The notes: a model not told the origin generated them from the sequence alone. A stretch of DNA of 45,167 nucleotides from Candidatus Avelusimicrobium gallinaceum (GCA_944324965.1 CALUYH010000010.1:1-45167), one strand, 5' to 3'. Numbered from the stretch's first letter, positions 22,578 through 31,811 are shown. Numbers and translations are program-made.

Positions 22578-24420
22578 CTTCTTCTCCCGGCGTTAAAAGT
22601 TCCTGGTAATCTTCGTCCGACCGCACCGGCGCCTGCGGCTTTGCGGCCGGCTTGGCGGCGGGCTGATCCAAATCAAAATACGCTTCCAACATCGCGCGGG
22701 CAATCGGGCCGGCAGCCGAGCTGCCGCCTTCGCCAAATTCCACAAATACGGCCAACGCGATGGACGGGGCTTCCCCTTCCCGGCCGGCAAACGCCATAAA
22801 CCAGCCGTGGTCCTCCCCGTGCGGGTTTTGCGCCGTACCGGTCTTGCCGTATACGTCCAACCCTTTAATCCACACACGGGCGGCGGTTCCGCCTTCCACC
22901 GTGTGCTTTAAGGCTTTAAACAACAAATCGTATGTTTCGGGCTTCAAATCGGCCTTTTGCAAAATTTCGGTTTTGCCCAGCACTTCCGTTTTGCCCGTTT
23001 GGTTGCTGACGATTTTTTCCACATAATACGGCCGATACACGTTGCCGCGGCTGGCCACGGCAGCGGCAAACTGCGCCATTTTAAGCGGCGTAAACAGCAG
23101 TTCCCCCTGCCCGATAGACAGGTTTAACGTATCGCCGATGAACCAATAGGTTTTGTTGCGGGCGCGGCGGGTGGGGCCGTAGAGGTTGCCGGCTTTCTCG
23201 CCGGGCAAGTCAATGCCGGTCTGGCGCCCGATCATAAATTTGCGTTCAATGCGTTCAATGGCGGCCGACCCCGTTTGCGCGGCCACTTGGTAGAAGTACA
23301 CGTCGCACGAATGGCTCATCCCGTCAAAAAAGTCCATCGGGCCGTGCTTGCCCCAGCAACGGAACACGCGCGGACCGGAATCGTAAAACCCGGGGCAGTT
23401 GATTTTTTTGTTTACATCCAAATGCCCGTATTCCAGCGCGGCCGCTCCGGTGATGATTTTAAACGTAGAGGCGGGCGGATAAATGCCCTGGATGGCCAGG
23501 TTGTATTCGTTGATTTTTTTGGATTGTTTGGGGTTTTCTTCGTCGCTGTACGGCACAAAGATGTTGGGGTCGTACGCGGGCGCACTGGCCATGGCCAGTA
23601 CCGCGCCGGTGCGCGGGTCCAGCGCCACGGCGGCGCCGCGGCCGGTTTTGGAATTTTTAAGGCCTTCTTCGGCCGCGCGCTGGAGTTTGAAATCCAACGT
23701 CAAATACACGTCACTCCCGGCGGACCATTTTTTATCCTGGATGATGCTTTTGACACGGCCGCGGTAGTCCACTTCCAAATACACGCCGCCGTCGGTGCCT
23801 TTTAATTGTTTTTCAAACTTTTTTTCAATACCGTTCTTGCCGATTTTGGACGTCAAGCGGTAGCCCATCCGCGGGTCGCGGTTGCGCCATTCGCGGTCGT
23901 CCATACTGCTGATGTAGCCCAGCAGATGGCTGGCAAAGCCGCCGTAGGGATAGGTACGTTTGGTTTCTTCAATCAAATACACGCCGGGATAATACAGCTG
24001 TAATTCCTGCAGGGAAACGGTACTTTTGGTGGAAAGGTTTTCGGCCAGCAAAACAGCTTTTCCCGTTTTGGCGCCTTCAACCAGCTTGTCCACCACGTCT
24101 TTCGGGTCCATTTTCAGCCGCGGGGCAAAGTCCTTGGCCAATTGTTCCAGGTAAATGGGGTCCTGGCTGCCGCCCAGGTAATAAAAACTAAAGGAAGGTT
24201 CGTTGGTAGCTACGGCCACGCCGTCGGCCGTAAACACGCGGCCGCGCGGGGCCGTTTGGTAGATAATTTGCGTGCGGTTGCGTTCGGCCATTTCCAAATA
24301 CGCCTGGTGGCGCAGCACTTGTATGTCCACCAGCCGCAGCGCAATCACGCCGCCGGCAATGGCCGCCAGCACCATCATCAGCTTTAAACGCGCATTAAAA
24401 AAAATCTTGGTAACGGCCAT
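22564..24420 (-). CDS. mrdA: Penicillin-binding protein 2 (transpeptidase)
   Basis: Class B transpeptidase that cross-links peptidoglycan for elongation, partner of RodA. The 618-residue protein has one N-terminal transmembrane helix (about 10-32), a pedestal domain with RGRVFTADG near residue 59, and a transpeptidase domain. Active-site motifs are PPASTFK with S318, SCD at 371-373 (SxN-type motif) and YGKTGTAQN near the C-terminus. All catalytic residues are present. It is followed by a Pro/Ala tail of about 40 residues. It sits 11 bases after mreD and overlaps rodA. Confidence 0.93.
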   Translation of the reverse strand: MAVTKIFFNARLKLMMVLAAIAGGVIALRLVDIQVLRHQAYLEMAERNRTQIIYQTAPRGRVFTADGVAVATNEPSFSFYYLGGSQDPIYLEQLAKDFAPRLKMDPKDVVDKLVEGAKTGKAVLLAENLSTKSTVSLQELQLYYPGVYLIEETKRTYPYGGFASHLLGYISSMDDREWRNRDPRMGYRLTSKIGKNGIEKKFEKQLKGTDGGVYLEVDYRGRVKSIIQDKKWSAGSDVYLTLDFKLQRAAEEGLKNSKTGRGAAVALDPRTGAVLAMASAPAYDPNIFVPYSDEENPKQSKKINEYNLAIQGIYPPASTFKIITGAAALEYGHLDVNKKINCPGFYDSGPRVFRCWGKHGPMDFFDGMSHSCDVYFYQVAAQTGSAAIERIERKFMIGRQTGIDLPGEKAGNLYGPTRRARNKTYWFIGDTLNLSIGQGELLFTPLKMAQFAAAVASRGNVYRPYYVEKIVSNQTGKTEVLGKTEILQKADLKPETYDLLFKALKHTVEGGTAARVWIKGLDVYGKTGTAQNPHGEDHGWFMAFAGREGEAPSIALAVFVEFGEGGSSAAGPIARAMLEAYFDLDQPAAKPAAKPQAPVRSDEDYQELLTPGEEDGSF

Positions 24421-24431
24421 TTACTACGCCC

Positions 24432-24926
24432 CTATACCTGCCGGCTGAAAGAGCCTTTGCCCATCACGATACGCACCAGCCCGAACACCGCCGGGGCAAA
24501 AAGCGCCGTCACGACCGAGCCCCCGAGCAAGTTCCAAAAGCCGGGCCACATATCCGACGCAGTAAACCACCAGAACAGCAGGCTGTTTAAAGCCCCCGCA
24601 AAAAACGTCAGCCCGAACACCGTGACCATTTGCGGCGGAATGGCATCAAAATCAAACCGGTCGGACAAATCGTACATAATGCATGCAGCCACGGTGAACG
24701 TAAACGCGTTGTTGCCAAACAGTTTGGTACCGAAGAAATCCAGGAACAACCCGCAAATAAACGCCGCCGGATACCCGCAGGCCGGTTTCAGCACGGCGCA
24801 AAATGCCGCGGCAAAGGCCAGAATCATATTTACGCTCATGCCCCAGTACGAAAAAATGGACGCAAATGCCCAGTGTACAATGGTGGCCAAAATAAACAAG
24901 AAAACCAGTTTAATAAAACTCCACAT
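24432..24926 (-). CDS. mreD: Rod shape-determining protein MreD
   Basis: A 164-residue integral membrane protein with about five helices, between mreC and mrdA, which is the conserved position of mreD. Sequence similarity in this family is weak; the call rests on size, hydrophobicity, the FICGLFLDFFGTKLFG segment typical of MreD and on synteny. It is thought to link MreC to the Rod complex. It begins two bases after the mreC stop. Confidence 0.85.
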   Translation of the reverse strand: MWSFIKLVFLFILATIVHWAFASIFSYWGMSVNMILAFAAAFCAVLKPACGYPAAFICGLFLDFFGTKLFGNNAFTFTVAACIMYDLSDRFDFDAIPPQMVTVFGLTFFAGALNSLLFWWFTASDMWPGFWNLLGGSVVTALFAPAVFGLVRIVMGKGSFSRQV

Positions 24927-24928
24927 AA

Positions 24929-25789
24929 TTATTTTTTGTCCTCACTTCCCAAAATGACAAAAACTTCTTTTACCGCCGCGGAATGCACTTGCGGCTCCAC
25001 ATTGACGGTAAGCGCCGTTTGAAAGCTGTCATCTTCGCGCACGCCGCTTACTTCGCCCACCAAAATACCGGCCGGGAAAATGCTGCTCGTGGCCGCGGTG
25101 AACACTTTGTCCCCCTTTTCCACGTGCGTCAGAAGCGGAATGTATTTAATGCGCACCGGGCGCATTCCGCTGCCCACCAGCAGGCCTTCTTCCTGTCCGC
25201 GTTCCAAATAGACGGCGGCGGAAAAATCTTCATCGCGCACCAAAAGCACTTTGGCCGTGTTTTCCGTCACTTCCACCACCACTCCGGCCAGGCCTTCTTT
25301 GCCCGCTTCCATAGAGATGACGGCGCTCCGCTCCCGGATGCCGGCGCGGCTGCCTTTATCAATAATCACCGTGTTCCACTGCGTCGGCTCGCGGTAGGCC
25401 ACCTTGGCCCACACGCCGTGCCAGCGTTGGGCCGGCTTTAACTGCAAAATTTCGGTCAGGCGGCCGTTTTCGTCCAAAATGGCTTCCGCCTGCGAGGCAA
25501 GCAGTTTAGTCATTTCAATTTCCTGCTTGAGGGCGCGGTTTTCGCGGTGCGTATCCAACAGCTCACGCACCGTCCGGCTGACGTCTTCGGCGTATTTGGC
25601 CGTTCCGTGCGCCAGGCGTACCTGCGGGATAAACACATACGCCAACACCGCCTTGACGGAAGAGACTAACCCTTCCAGCGGCAAAATCATCAATAAAAAG
25701 GAAAGCAGCAAAAAAGCCGTCGGCAGCAAAAAACGCCGTTTCGCGCCGGAATCGGTATGCTTTTTAGGAGATTTTTTACGAGGTAACAT
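24929..25789 (-). CDS. mreC: Rod shape-determining protein MreC
   Basis: Periplasmic scaffold that activates PBP2 in the elongasome. The 286-residue protein has a basic N-terminus (RKKSPKKH), one transmembrane helix (about 20-40), a coiled coil (about 65-110) and the two six-stranded beta-barrels of MreC, with VAYREPTQWNTVIIDKG and GLVGSG-like turns. The length is normal. It has no obvious Shine-Dalgarno (the bases before the ATG are AT-rich), unlike its neighbours, and follows a hairpin-rich spacer after the mreB terminator, so its promoter is unclear. Confidence 0.9.
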   Translation of the reverse strand: MLPRKKSPKKHTDSGAKRRFLLPTAFLLLSFLLMILPLEGLVSSVKAVLAYVFIPQVRLAHGTAKYAEDVSRTVRELLDTHRENRALKQEIEMTKLLASQAEAILDENGRLTEILQLKPAQRWHGVWAKVAYREPTQWNTVIIDKGSRAGIRERSAVISMEAGKEGLAGVVVEVTENTAKVLLVRDEDFSAAVYLERGQEEGLLVGSGMRPVRIKYIPLLTHVEKGDKVFTAATSSIFPAGILVGEVSGVREDDSFQTALTVNVEPQVHSAAVKEVFVILGSEDKK

Positions 25790-25808
25790 ATTTCAAATTT
25801 GTTTGGAT

Positions 25809-25898
25809 GCGGCCGTAAGCCGCTTGTCTGAATTTTGCGTGCCGCAAGGCACTTGTTGCAGCCGCACCCGGCTGCCGGGCCCCGCACTCGCCGCGGGG
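25809..25898 (-). repeat. Hairpin-rich spacer between mreB terminator and mreC
   Basis: Four perfect short stem-loops in 90 bases: GCGGC/GCCGC (25809-25823), GTGCC/GGCAC (25839-25852), CCCGG/CCGGG (25867-25879) and CCCCGC/GCGGGG (25880-25898). No open reading frame or clear promoter is seen. It could be an mreC leader, a small RNA or chance in GC-rich sequence. Confidence 0.4.
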
Positions 25899-25914
25899 AA
25901 ACAGGCTAAAACAC

Positions 25915-25964
25915 ACAAAAAACCAAAAAGCGGACACGGTCCCCAAGAGAACTGTGTCCGCTTT
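25915..25964 (-). terminator. Terminator of the alpha operon-mreB transcript
   Basis: Minus-strand AAAGCGGACAC pairs with GTGTCCGCTTT (25964-25954 with 25937-25927), followed by T5GGT6. It lies about 20 bases after the mreB stop and separates mreB from mreC. Confidence 0.85.
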
Positions 25965-25984
25965 AAATTTTTTCAGCAGCTAGG

Positions 25985-27028
25985 CTAGAAAGATTTACCG
26001 CGGGAGCCGAAGAAACGGGACCCTTTCTCGTTCAACTGTTCCAAGAATTTGCCCGTACCCAGCGCCACGCAGCTAAGCGGGTCGGCCGCGCGGTGGACGG
26101 GAATATCCGTTTCCTTACGGATCAGTTCGGTAATGCCTCTAAGCAAGCTGCCCCCTCCGGCCACGACCAAGCCTCTGTCTACCAGGTCGGCGGCCAATTC
26201 AGGCGGCGTTTCTTCCAGCGTGCTCTTAATCACGTCAATAATGAGCCGCACCGGTTCCATGAGCGCCTGGCGGATTTCTTCCGAAGTTACCGTCAGCGTG
26301 CGGGGCAACCCTTGCGTCTGGTCGCGCCCTTTTACTTCCATGGATTTTTCTTCTTTCAGCGGATAGACGGAACCCAAGTTGATTTTCACTTCTTCCGCCG
26401 TCGTTTCGCCAATGATGAGGTTATATTTTTTGCGGAAATACTGCACGATGCATTCGGTCAGCTCGTCGCCGGCCACGTCAATGGATTTGGCCACGACCAT
26501 CCCGCCTAAGGAGATGACAGCCACTTCCGTCGTGCCGCCGCCAATATCTACAATCATGCTGGCGTGCGGTTCCGCAATCGGCAAATCGGCACCCATGGCC
26601 GAAGCCATGGGTTCTTCGATCAAATAGACCTCGCGCGCACCCGCTTGGCGGGCGGCGTCATCTACCGCGCGTCTTTCCACGCCGGTAATATCCGAGGGGA
26701 TGCCGATTACAATTCTAGGGCGTAACAGACTGCTTCTGCTGTGGACCTTGCGGATAAAGTAACGAATCATTTCCTGCGTGACTTCAAAATCCGCAATCAC
26801 ACCGTTCTTCATCGGGCGCACGGCCACGATGTTGGCAGGGGTTCTGCCAAGCATTTGCTTGGCTTTTGCGCCTACGGCTTTCACTTCGCCGGTTTCTCTT
26901 TCCACGGCCACCACGGAAGGTTCGCGCAGGACAATGCCTTTGTCTTTTACATAAATCAGGCAGTTGGCCGTACCCAAATCCATTCCCAGGTCCGAGGAGA
27001 AAAGGCCCCCGAGATAGTCTATTACCAT
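25985..27028 (-). CDS. mreB: Rod shape-determining protein MreB
   Basis: Bacterial actin that forms membrane filaments guiding lateral wall synthesis. The 347-residue protein has the actin phosphate-1 motif [15 protein letters not shown] near residue 17, phosphate-2 [18 protein letters not shown] near 160 and the adenosine motif [10 protein letters not shown] near 288. The N-terminus [13 protein letters not shown] matches the MreB type. AGGGG upstream supports the ATG. It lies eight bases after rplQ, so it is probably transcribed with the alpha operon and apart from mreCD. Confidence 0.95.
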   Translation of the reverse strand: MVIDYLGGLFSSDLGMDLGTANCLIYVKDKGIVLREPSVVAVERETGEVKAVGAKAKQMLGRTPANIVAVRPMKNGVIADFEVTQEMIRYFIRKVHSRSSLLRPRIVIGIPSDITGVERRAVDDAARQAGAREVYLIEEPMASAMGADLPIAEPHASMIVDIGGGTTEVAVISLGGMVVAKSIDVAGDELTECIVQYFRKKYNLIIGETTAEEVKINLGSVYPLKEEKSMEVKGRDQTQGLPRTLTVTSEEIRQALMEPVRLIIDVIKSTLEETPPELAADLVDRGLVVAGGGSLLRGITELIRKETDIPVHRAADPLSCVALGTGKFLEQLNEKGSRFFGSRGKSF

Positions 27029-27036
27029 AGTCGCCC

Positions 27037-27381
27037 CTACTCTACCAATTTAACGATAGCCACTTGAGCGTTGTCGCCTTGGCGCAAGCCCGCGCGGTAA
27101 ATGCGGCAGAAACCGCCGGCGCGGTTGGCATAGCGCGTGGCCAACACGTCAAACAGCTTTTTGAGTGCAGCCGCATCTTTGAGCGTGTCTTTAGCGGCGC
27201 GTTCGTTTTTGGCTTTGGCCAGGGTAATCAACCCTTCCACCACGCGGCGAACTTCTTTGGCTTTGGGCAAGGTGGTCTTCACTTCTTCGTGAAGGATGAT
27301 GCTCGTGGCCATATTGTTGAGCATCGCTTTGCGGTGGGACGCAGTCTTGCCAAGTTTTCTGTATCCGGTATTCTTAATCAT
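27037..27381 (-). CDS. rplQ: Large subunit ribosomal protein L17
   Basis: Component of the 50S subunit near the exit tunnel. The 114-residue protein has the family N-terminus ([16 protein letters not shown]) and [11 protein letters not shown] in the middle. The C-terminus is the short type. It is the last ribosomal gene of the run, 15 bases after rpoA, and is followed at once by mreB. Confidence 0.97.
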   Translation of the reverse strand: MIKNTGYRKLGKTASHRKAMLNNMATSIILHEEVKTTLPKAKEVRRVVEGLITLAKAKNERAAKDTLKDAAALKKLFDVLATRYANRAGGFCRIYRAGLRQGDNAQVAIVKLVE

Positions 27382-27396
27382 ACTAAAACTTACTCC

Positions 27397-28395
27397 TTAA
27401 ATTTTCATACCGAGCGAAAGTTTCATCTCGGCAAGTCTTTCTTTGATTTCGTCCATAGATTTGGCGCCGAAGTTCTTGATCATTTTCAAGTCGTCTGCGG
27501 ACATTCTCACCAAGTCGCGCACCGTGTTGATGTTTTCGGACTTGAGGCAATTGATGGAGCGGGAAGACAATTCAATAAACTCAATGGACTGGTTGAGCAG
27601 TTCATCCAGTTTGGAATTGACGTTCGCACCCGCCACGGAACCAGTCATGGACACGGGTTCTTCCACCGCTTCGTCGCTGGTGGTGGCTACGCAGTCATCT
27701 TCGCCTTCAATCGTGAAAATATGCAGCGAGCTGGACAGCAGTACCGCCGCGCGGTGAAGCGCACGGGCCGGCTGCAGCGTACCGTCGGTGGTGATTTCCA
27801 AAATCAGGCGGTCATAGTCCGTCTTCTGGCCGACACGGGCCGGTTCCACATCGTAATGGACCTTCACAATCGGCGAGAACAACGCATCCACCGGGATGAA
27901 CCCGGCAGGGCGCTGGATTTTGGCCAAATCTTCGGCCGGCACATAGCCTTTGCCGCGGGAAATTTCAATTTCCATTTCCAGGCTGCCGCCTACTTCCAGC
28001 GTAGCCAGGGCCAGGTCTTTATTGACAATTTCCACACCGTCGATTTCTTCAATATCCGCAGCGGTGACCACACCCGGTTTAGAGGCGTGCAACTGCAGAT
28101 ATTCGCGGTTTTTGCCTTCCATTTTCACGCGCAGGCGTTTCAAATTGAGCAAAATGTTGATGACGTCTTCCCGAACGTTCGGAATCGTGCTGAATTCGTG
28201 CACGGCCCCGGCGATTCTGACGGCAGTAACGGCGGCCCCTTCCATACCGGACAGCAAAATCCGGCGCAAGGAGTTGCCCACCGTGTGGCCGTAACCGCTT
28301 TCGTAGGGTTCTGCGATAAACTTACCGTAGAAGTCGGACGCGGTTTTTTCTTCCAACTGAATCTTTTGCGGAAGGACTAATTCATTAAAAGCCAT
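27397..28395 (-). CDS. rpoA: RNA polymerase alpha subunit
   Basis: Dimerises to start RNA polymerase assembly; its C-terminal domain contacts UP elements and activators. The 332-residue protein has the NTD (about 1-235, with GNSLRRILLSGMEGAA near residue 40), an acidic linker and the CTD (about 260-332) with LSSRSINCLKSENINTV. The length is normal. It is placed between rpsD and rplQ as in most bacteria, with a GGAGG site just upstream of the start. Confidence 0.98.
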   Translation of the reverse strand: MAFNELVLPQKIQLEEKTASDFYGKFIAEPYESGYGHTVGNSLRRILLSGMEGAAVTAVRIAGAVHEFSTIPNVREDVINILLNLKRLRVKMEGKNREYLQLHASKPGVVTAADIEEIDGVEIVNKDLALATLEVGGSLEMEIEISRGKGYVPAEDLAKIQRPAGFIPVDALFSPIVKVHYDVEPARVGQKTDYDRLILEITTDGTLQPARALHRAAVLLSSSLHIFTIEGEDDCVATTSDEAVEEPVSMTGSVAGANVNSKLDELLNQSIEFIELSSRSINCLKSENINTVRDLVRMSADDLKMIKNFGAKSMDEIKERLAEMKLSLGMKI

Positions 28396-28410
28396 TGCAA
28401 ATCCTCCAAA

Positions 28411-29040
28411 CTATTTAGAGTAGTATTCGACGATGAGCTGCTCGTTGACAGGGTAGGACATTTCCGCTCTGTCGGGCCATCTTAAAAGTTTACCGGTCAT
28501 TTTCTCCGCGTCATATTCCAAAAAGCTGGGCCGCTGGTTGCGTTTTTCGGCTTCGGTCAGCGCTTGTTTGACCTGGGCGTTTTCCGCCAAGGCTTTATCC
28601 AAGGCCACTTTGTCGCCGATGCGCAGCTGGTAGGAAGGAACGTTGACGGCTTTGCCGTTCACGGTCACGTATCCGTGCAGCACGATTTGGCGCGCAGCTT
28701 TCAAGGAAACGGCGAAGCCTAAGCGGCGCACGACGTTATCCAAGCGGGTTTCCAGTTTGCGCAAGAAGTTTTCGCCCGTCTGGCCTTCGGCCTTGGCGGC
28801 GGCGTCAAACAAATTGCGGAACGGAATTTCCGACATACCAGATTGGAGTCTGGCTTTCTGTTTTTCCTGCAAGCGAACACCGTATTCGGACACTTTGGCT
28901 TTTCTAACTTTGCCGCCGCGTTTGGTTACGGCTGCCAACTTGTCAATGACGCAGTTGGTGTAGCATTTGGTTCCTTTCAAGAAAAGTTTGCAATCTAATT
29001 TTCTGCACTTTTTGCAGCTGGGTCCTGTATATCTAGACAT
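28411..29040 (-). CDS. rpsD: Small subunit ribosomal protein S4 (zinc-binding form)
   Basis: Primary 16S rRNA binder that nucleates 30S assembly. The 209-residue protein keeps the C+ zinc form: C9, C12, C26 and C30, with an extra C17. The S4 RNA-binding domain is in the middle (RLDNVVRRLGFAVS, then HGYVTVNGKAVN). It lies six bases before rpsK in the alpha block, in the usual order. Confidence 0.97.
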   Translation of the reverse strand: MSRYTGPSCKKCRKLDCKLFLKGTKCYTNCVIDKLAAVTKRGGKVRKAKVSEYGVRLQEKQKARLQSGMSEIPFRNLFDAAAKAEGQTGENFLRKLETRLDNVVRRLGFAVSLKAARQIVLHGYVTVNGKAVNVPSYQLRIGDKVALDKALAENAQVKQALTEAEKRNQRPSFLEYDAEKMTGKLLRWPDRAEMSYPVNEQLIVEYYSK

Positions 29041-29046
29041 AAATTT

Positions 29047-29469
29047 TTATACTCTCCTGGCTTTGGGCGGTCTGCATCCGTTGTGGGGGATGGGGGTTAC
29101 GTCTTTAATGGAAGACACGGTTAAACCCGCTTGTTGTACGGCGCGCACGGCGGTTTCTCTGCCCTGGCCCGGGCCGCAAACTTTTACGGCTACTTCGCGC
29201 ATGCCCATCGCCACGGCTTTTTCGGCCGCTTTGTTGCTGGTGATTTGCGCGGCAAACGGAGTGCTCTTCTTGGTGCCTTTAAAGCCGTGAGAACCGGCGG
29301 TAGACCAAGCAATCGTGTTGCCCTTGTCGTCCGAAACAGTCACAATGGTGTTGTTGAACGAGCAGTAAATATGCACCACGCCGAATACCGGCGCTTTGGC
29401 GTTTTTCTTTTTTCCTTTCGCCGCCGGGGCTTTCGCCGCGGAGGCCGTTGTCACTTTTTCTTCTGCCAT
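29047..29469 (-). CDS. rpsK: Small subunit ribosomal protein S11
   Basis: Platform protein of the 30S subunit that shapes the mRNA exit site. The 140-residue protein has [15 protein letters not shown] near residue 32 and the conserved end [14 protein letters not shown]. The first 25 residues form an Ala/Lys-rich extension ([13 protein letters not shown]) longer than usual. Confidence 0.97.
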   Translation of the reverse strand: MAEEKVTTASAAKAPAAKGKKKNAKAPVFGVVHIYCSFNNTIVTVSDDKGNTIAWSTAGSHGFKGTKKSTPFAAQITSNKAAEKAVAMGMREVAVKVCGPGQGRETAVRAVQQAGLTVSSIKDVTPIPHNGCRPPKARRV

Positions 29470-29495
29470 ATGTTTTAAATTCCTAATTCCTAAAT

Positions 29496-29870
29496 TTATT
29501 TGGTTTTAGAACCCACGGTTTTTCTTCTGCCGCGGCGGGTTCTGCTGTTGGTTTTGGTGCGCTGTCCGCGTACCGGCAGGTTGCGGCGGTGGCGCTGGCC
29601 TCTGTAGGAACCAATTTCAATAGAGCGGTGAATGTTTTGCGCTACTTCGCGGCGCAGTTCACCTTCCACCTTGTATTCTTTCTGCAAGATGGTGTTCAGT
29701 AAACCGGCCTGCTGTTCGGTCAAGTCTTTCACGCGGGTGGCGGGATCAATCTGGCCGTTCAATTTGGCAAGCACTTCTTTCGCGTTTTTCTTGCCGATGC
29801 CATAAATGTATTCCAACGCGACATCTATTCTTTTGTTTTTCGGTAAATCAATACCTGCGACTCTAGCCAT
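29496..29870 (-). CDS. rpsM: Small subunit ribosomal protein S13
   Basis: Head protein of the 30S subunit that contacts the P-site tRNA and the 50S subunit. The 124-residue protein has the N-terminus [14 protein letters not shown], a helix-hairpin-helix-like [12 protein letters not shown] and a basic tail [17 protein letters not shown]. Standard length and position after rpmJ. Confidence 0.97.
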   Translation of the reverse strand: MARVAGIDLPKNKRIDVALEYIYGIGKKNAKEVLAKLNGQIDPATRVKDLTEQQAGLLNTILQKEYKVEGELRREVAQNIHRSIEIGSYRGQRHRRNLPVRGQRTKTNSRTRRGRRKTVGSKTK

Positions 29871-29891
29871 ATCTTATAAAACTCCTGTAAA

Positions 29892-30005
29892 TTAACCTTG
29901 GCGTTGTTTGTGTTTCGCGACTTCGCAAACCACCCGGACTACGCCGTTGCGTCTAATGATTTTGCATTTTTGACATATCTTTTTTACACTGGCTCTGACT
30001 TTCAT
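29892..30005 (-). CDS. rpmJ: Large subunit ribosomal protein L36 (zinc form)
   Basis: A 37-residue zinc-ribbon protein of the 50S subunit ([14 protein letters not shown] at the start, ending HKQRQG). C11, C14, C27 and H32 are the ligands, so this is the C+ form. The TAA is at 29892-29894 and the ATG at 30003-30005, touching the infA stop. It is easily missed because of its size. Confidence 0.95.
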   Translation of the reverse strand: MKVRASVKKICQKCKIIRRNGVVRVVCEVAKHKQRQG

Positions 30006-30218
30006 TTATTTCTCCCTATAAGTTATTCTCCCGCGGGTCAGATCGTACGGAGAAAGTTCCAGCCTGACCTTGTCGCCCGGAAGAATTCTTATATGATGAA
30101 CTCTCATTTTGCCGGATATATGCCCCAGAATAATTTTGCCGCCCGGTATTTCTATCTTAAACATCGCGTTGGGCAGCGCTTCCAGGACTTTACCTTCAAT
30201 TTCGATTTTATCGCTCAT
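30006..30218 (-). CDS. infA: Translation initiation factor IF-1
   Basis: A 70-residue OB-fold factor that occupies the A site of the 30S subunit during initiation. Conserved [18 protein letters not shown] and [14 protein letters not shown] segments are present. GGAG before the ATG sets the start, and it abuts rpmJ with no gap. It is 78 bases after map, a gap with no clear promoter or terminator by eye. Confidence 0.96.
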   Translation of the reverse strand: MSDKIEIEGKVLEALPNAMFKIEIPGGKIILGHISGKMRVHHIRILPGDKVRLELSPYDLTRGRITYREK

Positions 30219-30296
30219 ACAACTCCGAGTTCGGATTAAATCTCAGAACAAACGTCCGCCCGCGCCACTTTCCTTGCGAAAATGCGCGGCCGAATT

Positions 30297-31049
30297 TTAT
30301 TCAAAAGCAGTGAAAATTTCACTGCCGTTAGCCGTTACGGCCACCGTATGCTCAAAGTGTGCAGCGTAGCTGCCGTCTCTGGTCACTACGGTCCAACCGT
30401 CGTCCAGCTCCCTGACTTTGTACGTCCCCGCAGTGAGCATGGGTTCAATGGCCAGGGTCATGCCTTTCTCCAACAACGGCCCTGTGCCCGGTTTCCCGAA
30501 GTTCGGGATACTGGGCTCCTCGTGCATATTGCGGCCGATTCCGTGCCCGCAATAATCCCGCACGACACCCATACCTTGAGATATGGCAAAAGTTTCCACC
30601 GCGTGTTGCACATCGCCCAAGCGAATGCCCGGCTTGACTAGCCCGATTGCCTTATATAAAGACTTTTTGGTAACGTCCATCAGTCTTTGGGCTTCGTCGG
30701 AAACTTCTCCCACACCGAGGGTGATTGCGGCATCCGAACAGAAACCGTCAAGGCGGGCTCCTGTATCGATACTGATAATATCACCACTCTTTAATATTCT
30801 ATCTTTTTTTGGGATTCCGTGCACGACTTCTTCGTTGACCGAAGCACAAATGCTGCCCGGAAACCCGTAGTAGCCCAGGAACAGAGGCGTCGCCCCGAAG
30901 GAGCGAATCTTTTTCTCGGCTGCCTGGTCCAACTCCAGCGTGGAAATGCCGGGCTTCACCAGCTCGGTCATCAACTTCAAGACCGCGGCCGTTACTTTGC
31001 CCGCTTCCCGCATTTTTTGGAGTTCTTGGTCGTTCTTTACTTCAATCAT
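30297..31049 (-). CDS. map: Methionine aminopeptidase, type I
   Basis: Removes the N-terminal methionine from new proteins using two metal ions. The 250-residue protein has the metal ligands in IDTGARLDGFCSDAA (both aspartates), the histidine in CGHGIGRNMHEEP and glutamates in LAIEPMLTAG and the final strand. Type I length, no N-terminal zinc finger. It overlaps adk by four bases (ATGA). Confidence 0.97.
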   Translation of the reverse strand: MIEVKNDQELQKMREAGKVTAAVLKLMTELVKPGISTLELDQAAEKKIRSFGATPLFLGYYGFPGSICASVNEEVVHGIPKKDRILKSGDIISIDTGARLDGFCSDAAITLGVGEVSDEAQRLMDVTKKSLYKAIGLVKPGIRLGDVQHAVETFAISQGMGVVRDYCGHGIGRNMHEEPSIPNFGKPGTGPLLEKGMTLAIEPMLTAGTYKVRELDDGWTVVTRDGSYAAHFEHTVAVTANGSEIFTAFE

Positions 31050-31684
31050 TTTACCTTCTTGAAGACACTGACGATGTCTTCAAAAACTTTCTCGGGGGTT
31101 TGGTCCCCTTTAATTTCCACATACTTGCCGCTGTTCTGGTAATACGATTTTACCGGCAGCGTTTCGGTATGGTACACTTCCAAACGGTGTTTCACGCGTT
31201 CGGCCGTATCGTCCGGGCGGGTGTACAATTCCCCGCCGCACACCGGGCATTTGTTGGCCGGCGTACCGGGCGTTACGTGCAAAATCTCACCGCATTTGCG
31301 GCATTGGCGGCGCGAGGTAATGCGGCTGACCACTTCGCTTTCCGGCAAGTCAATCATCACGACTTCCGTAATTTCGCGGCCCAGCCGTTTCATCATCGCG
31401 TCCAACGCTTCGGCTTGCGCTACCGTGCGGGGAAAACCGTCAAAAATAATCCCTTTGTCGGTAGATTTAACGATGTTTTCCAAAATGGAAATCATCAATT
31501 CGTCCGGCACCAGGTTGCCTTTGTTGATAATCCCGGCAATTTCCTGGCCTAACGCCGAACCGGAAGCGATTTCCGCGCGGAGAACGTCCCCCGTGGAAAT
31601 GTGCTTTAAATGGAATTTATCCTGCAATTTGGCCGACTGCGTGCCTTTGCCGGCACCCGGGCAGCCCATCAAAACAATGTTCAC
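31046..31684 (-). CDS. adk: Adenylate kinase (zinc LID form)
   Basis: Interconverts ATP and AMP with two ADP. The 212-residue protein has the P-loop GCPGAGKGTQ at residues 7-16, FDGFPRTVAQ near 81 and a long LID with a zinc site C128, C131, C146 and C149. A GTG start at 31684 is used, with AAGGAT upstream. It follows secY after 127 bases with three hairpins, so it may have its own promoter. Confidence 0.96.
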   Translation of the reverse strand: MNIVLMGCPGAGKGTQSAKLQDKFHLKHISTGDVLRAEIASGSALGQEIAGIINKGNLVPDELMISILENIVKSTDKGIIFDGFPRTVAQAEALDAMMKRLGREITEVVMIDLPESEVVSRITSRRQCRKCGEILHVTPGTPANKCPVCGGELYTRPDDTAERVKHRLEVYHTETLPVKSYYQNSGKYVEIKGDQTPEKVFEDIVSVFKKVK

Positions 31685-31717
31685 GTTAAAATCCTTCTTT
31701 TCAAGACTTCAGACAAC

Positions 31718-31751
31718 TTTGCGTTTAGACCCCGAAAGATCTAAACGCAAA
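31718..31751 (-). other. Perfect 12-bp inverted repeat upstream of adk
   Basis: TTTGCGTTTAGA (31718-31729) and TCTAAACGCAAA (31740-31751) flank a ten-base centre. It begins about 35 bases before the adk start. There is no T run, so it is more likely an mRNA structure or operator than a terminator. Confidence 0.55.
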
Positions 31752-31758
31752 ATCGTTC

Positions 31759-31797
31759 CCGCCCAAGGCGGAAAAGCGGGGAGCCCGGCAGGCTCCC
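31759..31797 (-). terminator. Terminator hairpins after secY
   Basis: GGGAGCC/GGCTCCC (31779-31797, five-base loop) is followed on the minus strand by CGCTTTTC, then by a second stem CCGCC/GGCGG (31759-31771). They probably stop or reduce transcription between secY and adk. Confidence 0.6.
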
Positions 31798-31811
31798 CCC
31801 TTTGTACAAAA

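Noticed and set aside
27064..28380. Long plus-strand open frame opposite rpoA
   Set aside because: It is histidine- and glycine-rich antisense of rpoA and rplQ with no family motif; shadow of the real genes. The same applies to the 479-codon frame at 31221-32660.
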